A DNA stretch of 64,000 nucleotides from Pseudorhizobium banfieldiae. Its GTDB lineage: Bacteria > Pseudomonadota > Alphaproteobacteria > Rhizobiales > Rhizobiaceae. This document shows positions 60,260-64,000 of this stretch, piece after piece (position 1 is the stretch's first letter; each line of letters starts with the position of its first letter). Made by a program: the position numbers and the translations under genes. The notes below the pieces were generated by a model. The model was not told the origin of the DNA. It worked only from the letters and a program-made list of their open reading frames with translations, and did no database searches. The stretch covers positions 124,001 to 188,000 of the forward strand of contig NZ_FO082820.1 in the NCBI RefSeq assembly GCF_000967425.1, written 5' to 3'.

Positions 60260-61332
60260 GACATGTCTCCTCGTGCGGAATTGCTTCGCTTCTCGTACCT
60301 GTTGATCAGGGCCACGATCCAGGGGATGTTCGGCATGAACAGGAATATCCGTGTCAGGTGGAATGCAGTGACGATCGTCACGTCTTGATGCAGATATTTC
60401 GCAGTCAGCGCCATCTCGACCACGCCACCCGGTGCTGCGCCGAGAATGACGAGCCGCCAGTCCATCCCCGAAAGATAACTCATCGCCAGCGCAATTGCGG
60501 CGCACAGGCCGATCAGGACCAGGACGGCAAGAACGCAGGCCAGCGTCAGCCTGCCTGCCGAGGTGATGATCTCACGACGGAATGCCGAGCCGAGCCATGA
60601 TCCGAGCACGATCTGTGCAGCCGAAAGGATGATCGCCGGAAACGGCGAGATTCCATTGCCCGTGGCTGCAAGCAGGGCTGTGAGGGCGAGCGGTCCCAGG
60701 AAGTTGGGGTTGGGAATGCGCAACAGGCGGAAGAGCCACATCCCGCCGAAGCCGATTGCACCAAGCAGGCCGATCTCCAACGGGTCGAACGTAACGGACC
60801 CATTGACCATCATGCCGCGGCCTTCCGGCCATCCCTCCACGGCGTACATCGCGAAGGGGACGAGGACGACGACCGCTGAAAGCCGAAGCGTCTGTGAAAA
60901 GATGACCGGCATCGGATCCACCTTGCTCTCCACCGCCATCGCGGCCGCCTCGACCGGGCTCGTGGGCACGGCTGAGAGGAAAGCCTGGGCGAAGGTGAGC
61001 CCGCTTGCGCGTGCGAAGATGGCGGCGACTGCGAAGATGCAGAAGAGGCTTGCGACGGCCGTCCCGATGATGACTGGTGCATGGAGGAAGAGCTTGTCGA
61101 GCGCCGAGGGGGTGAAGGTCAGTCCGACCTGGCAGGCGACGATCACCTGGCCGAATGGTCGGATCTGGTTGGGGACCCGCACGACCAGCAACTGGCTGAT
61201 GGCAAGGAAGGCCGTCAGGACCAGCGGGCCGATCATCCACGGTAGCGGCGATCCAAGCCATTGGAAGATAGCGCCGGACGCCGCTGCGAGCAGAAGCAGG
61301 AGGCAGAGCTTCGCCAGCGGCTTCACTCGCAA
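60256..61332 (-). CDS. AbrB-family membrane protein
   Basis: About 358 residues, nine to ten membrane segments in two similar halves (AbrB duplication), with GSPLPWMIGPLVLTAF in the first half and GMDWRLVILGAAPGGVVEMAL in the second, both family marks. Often labelled ammonia monooxygenase, but the true function is unknown; a transport role is likely. No ATG lies upstream within the frame; TTG at 61332 has AGAGGGGG 10 bases before, and GTG at 61326 is an alternative. Confidence 0.82.
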   Translation of the reverse strand: MRVKPLAKLCLLLLLAAASGAIFQWLGSPLPWMIGPLVLTAFLAISQLLVVRVPNQIRPFGQVIVACQVGLTFTPSALDKLFLHAPVIIGTAVASLFCIFAVAAIFARASGLTFAQAFLSAVPTSPVEAAAMAVESKVDPMPVIFSQTLRLSAVVVLVPFAMYAVEGWPEGRGMMVNGSVTFDPLEIGLLGAIGFGGMWLFRLLRIPNPNFLGPLALTALLAATGNGISPFPAIILSAAQIVLGSWLGSAFRREIITSAGRLTLACVLAVLVLIGLCAAIALAMSYLSGMDWRLVILGAAPGGVVEMALTAKYLHQDVTIVTAFHLTRIFLFMPNIPWIVALINRYEKRSNSARGDMS

Positions 61333-61372
61333 AGAGATCGTACCCCCTCTAGGTCTCACGTGCTTTCGGCGG

Positions 61373-62170
61373 TCAGTCACAACGCGCCGACATCCCACCG
61401 TCGACCACCAGTTCCGTACCGGTCACGAAACGGGCATCGTCTGAGGCGAGGAAGAGCGCTGCATTTGCCGTATCGCGGCCATCTCCCATGAAGGGCAGCG
61501 GGATCCTGCTCTGCCTCTGCGCAAGCAACGCGCTGACATCACCGCCGGCGCGCTGAGTTGCGAGGCGCGCTTCAACCATCGGGGTGTGCATCTGGCCGGG
61601 TACCACCGTGTTCACGCGGACGTTGAATGGCGCATATTCGACGGCAGTGACCCGCGATAATTGTATGACCCCTGCCTTCGCCGCCGCATAGGCGACCTGT
61701 GCAGCGCCGGTCCAGCGAATTCCGGACGTGGACGCTGTATTGACGATGGAGCCGCTTTCCTGAGCCTTCATGATGGGCAGCACATGCTTGCACATGAGAA
61801 AGACGCTGGTGAGATTGTAGTTGAGCTGCTTGAGCCACAGCTCCTCGCTCATCTCGACAGCACCGCCCTTGGCTGATCCGCCGACATTGTTCACAAGCAC
61901 GTCCACCCTGCCATATCGGGACATGACGTCCTCGACCATGCCTGCGATGGAAGAACTGTCGGTGACGTCACAGTGCGTGAGATGAAATGCGCCGCCAATG
62001 TCCCGCAGCATTCGTGCGGTCTCTTCCATTGCGTCCGTGTTGATGTCCGTGCCGACGACGGTGGCGCCTTCCTTGGCGAACAGGACTGCCGCAGCTCTCC
62101 CATTGCCCCATCCCGGTGCGACGCATCCCGCACCCGTAATGATGGCCACCTTGCCTTCAAGCCTCCGCAT
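61373..62170 (-). CDS. SDR-family oxidoreductase with extended glycine motif (first)
   Basis: 265 residues. The cofactor loop is longer than usual: TGAGCVAPGWGNGRAAAV instead of TGx3GxG. Catalytic serine in TASTSGI and Y-x3-K in VAYAAAKAGV. Leads the minus-strand operon and is divergent from a LysR gene. The SDR starting at 63388 has the same unusual loop (GAGQQPGTTVGNGRA), so the two form a pair around the regulator. Confidence 0.88.
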   Translation of the reverse strand: MRRLEGKVAIITGAGCVAPGWGNGRAAAVLFAKEGATVVGTDINTDAMEETARMLRDIGGAFHLTHCDVTDSSSIAGMVEDVMSRYGRVDVLVNNVGGSAKGGAVEMSEELWLKQLNYNLTSVFLMCKHVLPIMKAQESGSIVNTASTSGIRWTGAAQVAYAAAKAGVIQLSRVTAVEYAPFNVRVNTVVPGQMHTPMVEARLATQRAGGDVSALLAQRQSRIPLPFMGDGRDTANAALFLASDDARFVTGTELVVDGGMSARCD

Positions 62171-62346
62171 CCTGCCCCTCCCGGCGTTTCGCCTGTCGTC
62201 AGGGTCACTGCAGATGGGCTGCCGGCAAAGTTATGTCCGGGATATTTGCAGAGCAAGAGACAAGCCGATATTGCTTCCATGTCGACATTAGCCTGACCTA
62301 TTGGGAAGTTGACTGGCTTTTCGTCGCTCTAGGGAAACCTGCGCTT

Positions 62347-63282
62347 ATGCAAGAACAGAGACTCAATCTTCCGCTCAACCCTCTCCGCGCCTTCGCCATC
62401 GCGTCGCGGCACAAGACGTTCACGGCTGCGGCTAGGGAGCTTGGCGTCAGTCAGGTCGCAATCAGCCGTCAGATCGCCATCCTGGAGAACTACCTGAATG
62501 TCAGCCTCTTCGAGCGCGGCACACGCTCCGCAAAGCTCACGGACGTGGGGCGTGCCTTCGGCTTGGAGATCGCCGGTCTGTTCGACGAACTGGAGAATGC
62601 GACGCATCGCATCATCAGCCAGGAGACGCAAAGCACCGTCAACCTGCGGGTTCATCCGACGCTCGCACATCTGTGGTTGATGCCGCGGCTTCCGGATTTC
62701 ATGCAGAGATACCCCGACATCCGGGTCCGGTTCGACACGCGGGTCGAGCCGTTGGATTTTCGGGGTACCCATCTCGACGTTGCCGTACAGCTGGGTTCTG
62801 GCCACTGGAAGGATGCGAAGGCTCGCAAACTGTGGGACGAGGAAATCGACGTGATCTGCAGCGCAGATTACCTCGAGAAGGTCGGACCGCTCGAAAAGCC
62901 GGCGGATGTCGAGCGCTGCGAATTGCTGCATTCGCGGTATCGGCGGCGTGCATGGGAGCACTGGGCGGAGACGATCGGCGTCCAGATCGACTATCGGCGT
63001 GGCATGGAGTTTGACACCTCGCTTCTTACTTTCTCGGCAGCCGAGCAGGGTTTTGGCCTCGCTATCGGCCAGTTGGGACTTCTGGACGATCTGGTCGGAA
63101 GGGGGCGGCTTGTCCGGCCGTTCGACATGCGGATCGCAACCGGCGCATCCTTCTACGTGACCTGGCCGACCACGGCCTCGGTCAACGTGAAAACGAAGAA
63201 ATTCATCGATTGGCTGCTCGGCCAGGTGGGGGAAACCCCCGAGTTCTATTCCGGGTCCAAGGTCGTCCTTAGCCAGCCCTGA
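62347..63282 (+). CDS. LysR-family regulator, GcvA-like (second)
   Basis: 311 residues. Winged helix PLRAFAIASRHKTFTAAARELGVSQVAISRQIAILENYL and an effector domain with HPTLAHLWLMPRLPDFMQRY and AAEQGFGLAIGQLGLL, close in style to the regulator at 46325. AGGGAAA precedes the ATG. Lies between two SDR genes, divergent from the minus-strand operon (177 bp apart), and likely controls both. Confidence 0.9.
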   Translation: MQEQRLNLPLNPLRAFAIASRHKTFTAAARELGVSQVAISRQIAILENYLNVSLFERGTRSAKLTDVGRAFGLEIAGLFDELENATHRIISQETQSTVNLRVHPTLAHLWLMPRLPDFMQRYPDIRVRFDTRVEPLDFRGTHLDVAVQLGSGHWKDAKARKLWDEEIDVICSADYLEKVGPLEKPADVERCELLHSRYRRRAWEHWAETIGVQIDYRRGMEFDTSLLTFSAAEQGFGLAIGQLGLLDDLVGRGRLVRPFDMRIATGASFYVTWPTTASVNVKTKKFIDWLLGQVGETPEFYSGSKVVLSQP

Positions 63283-63387
63283 TACGTCCTTAGCAGAACG
63301 GAACTCTGGATTACCTAACGTTTGATCAGGCTTTCTGTCCGCCGCCCGATGCTATCGCTTAATCAGATAGGCGGATGGAGAGGAAGC

Positions 63388-64000
63388 ATGGCTGGTCGTT
63401 TGCAGGGCAAGATCGCGGTGGTCGTCGGAGCGGGACAGCAGCCCGGCACGACGGTCGGTAACGGGCGTGCCGTCGCGATGCGTTTTGCCCAGGAAGGGGC
63501 GACCTGCCTGCTCATCGACAAGGTCGGCGCCTGGGCGGAGGACACTCGCTCACTCCTGGACGGGGCTCAGGCGAGCACGTTCGAGGCCGATGTGACCCGC
63601 GAGGATGACTGCCGCGCCGTCATCGAAGCCGCAGTCGCTCGCTACGGCCGGGTGGACATCCTGCACAACAATGTCGGCATGTCCAAGGGCGACAGGCCGA
63701 CATGGGAGCTCGAAGTGGAGGCCTGGGAGCGCATCATGACGCTCAACCTTCAGAGCATGTTCATGATGTGCAAGCAGGCGCTGCCGGTGATGCGCGAACA
63801 GCGGTCGGGTTCGATCATCAACATCTCCTCCACCTCGTCGCTCTCCAAGCGCCCGACGCTCGCGTACAAGACCTCGAAGGGGGCAATCAACACGTTGACG
63901 CAGCACGTCGCAGCCGAGAATGCCGCCTTTGGCGTGCGAGCGAACGTCATCGTTCCCGGCTTGATCGATACGCCGATGGCAATCGAGCGCCGGGCCGCCG
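63388..64000 (+). CDS. SDR-family oxidoreductase with extended glycine motif (second, cut by window end)
   Basis: The first 204 residues are visible; the frame is open to the window end. Starts MAGRLQGKIAVVVGAG, with extended cofactor loop GAGQQPGTTVGNGRA, NNVGMS, catalytic serine in NISSTSSL and Y-x3-K in LAYKTSKGAI. AGAGGAAG precedes the ATG. Follows the LysR gene by 105 bp on the same strand. Substrate unknown. Confidence 0.88.
   Translation, partial: MAGRLQGKIAVVVGAGQQPGTTVGNGRAVAMRFAQEGATCLLIDKVGAWAEDTRSLLDGAQASTFEADVTREDDCRAVIEAAVARYGRVDILHNNVGMSKGDRPTWELEVEAWERIMTLNLQSMFMMCKQALPVMREQRSGSIINISSTSSLSKRPTLAYKTSKGAINTLTQHVAAENAAFGVRANVIVPGLIDTPMAIERRAA

Overview
The window looks like a 64-kb piece of chromosome or large replicon from a GC-rich alphaproteobacterium, most likely a member of the Rhizobiaceae. 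The case rests on an adjacent OmpR-type regulator, FixK-like regulator and soluble hybrid FixL kinase (the hFixL-FxkR-FixK arrangement known from Rhizobium etli), on rhizobial-style palindromic repeats, and on a density of TRAP, TTT and ABC uptake systems with catabolic operons. No rRNA, tRNA, CRISPR array, phage or replication genes were found.

Layout. 1-2450 is a small repeat-rich islet: two nearly identical GIY-YIG nuclease genes, each bracketed by inverted copies of a 35-37 bp palindrome, with an SRAP (YedK-like) DNA-protein crosslink gene between them. 2450-3483 has no long gene in its first 600 bases but carries a strong hairpin and what looks like a structured RNA leading into a small cysteine-containing protein. 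3555-4487 encodes an exported protein of unknown function. 4552-12184 is a GntR-controlled TRAP transporter and aldonate/hexuronate operon (dctPQM, a 5-dehydrogenase, uxuA, uxuB) closed by a terminator. 12200-17878 is a second sugar-acid block: fuconate dehydratase, SDR and zinc dehydrogenase on the minus strand, divergent from a second GntR regulator and an altronate dehydratase. An operator-like element TGGTAAGGCCAG occurs in front of both GntR genes and suggests cross-regulation.

17901-30751 holds envelope and signalling genes: an OpgC-like acyltransferase, a sodium/solute symporter fused to a hybrid histidine kinase, MscL, an aminotransferase, a UDP-glucose 4-epimerase, a FecR-domain protein with a Gly/Asn repeat tail, a CHASE2-GGDEF-EAL protein and two small unknowns. 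30724-34266 is the oxygen-sensing cascade (FxkR-like regulator, FixK-like activator, heme-PAS hybrid FixL), with a K-box-like direct repeat between the divergent regulators.

34293-44955 is an amino-acid or opine-type catabolic island: a nine-gene minus-strand operon (three-subunit flavin/iron-sulfur amino-acid dehydrogenase, aldehyde dehydrogenase, DapB-like and DapA-like proteins, ABC permease and ATPase, saccharopine-dehydrogenase-like protein), divergent from a LysR regulator and the matching solute-binding protein. 45159-64000 is an organic-acid catabolic region: a PrpF-like isomerase, acyl-CoA dehydrogenase, two NDP-forming acyl-CoA synthetases around a FadB-like protein, a thioesterase, a complete tripartite tricarboxylate transporter (tctBAC), a carboxymuconolactone-decarboxylase-family protein, a hydroxyacid dehydrogenase, an AbrB-type membrane protein, two related SDRs and two LysR regulators. 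The last SDR runs off the window end.

The most noteworthy items are the palindrome-flanked GIY-YIG modules, the structured RNA candidate before 3067, the complete FixL/FxkR/FixK set with its predicted binding site, and the operon pairing an amino-acid dehydrogenase with DapA/DapB paralogues, the latter with a substituted catalytic histidine.
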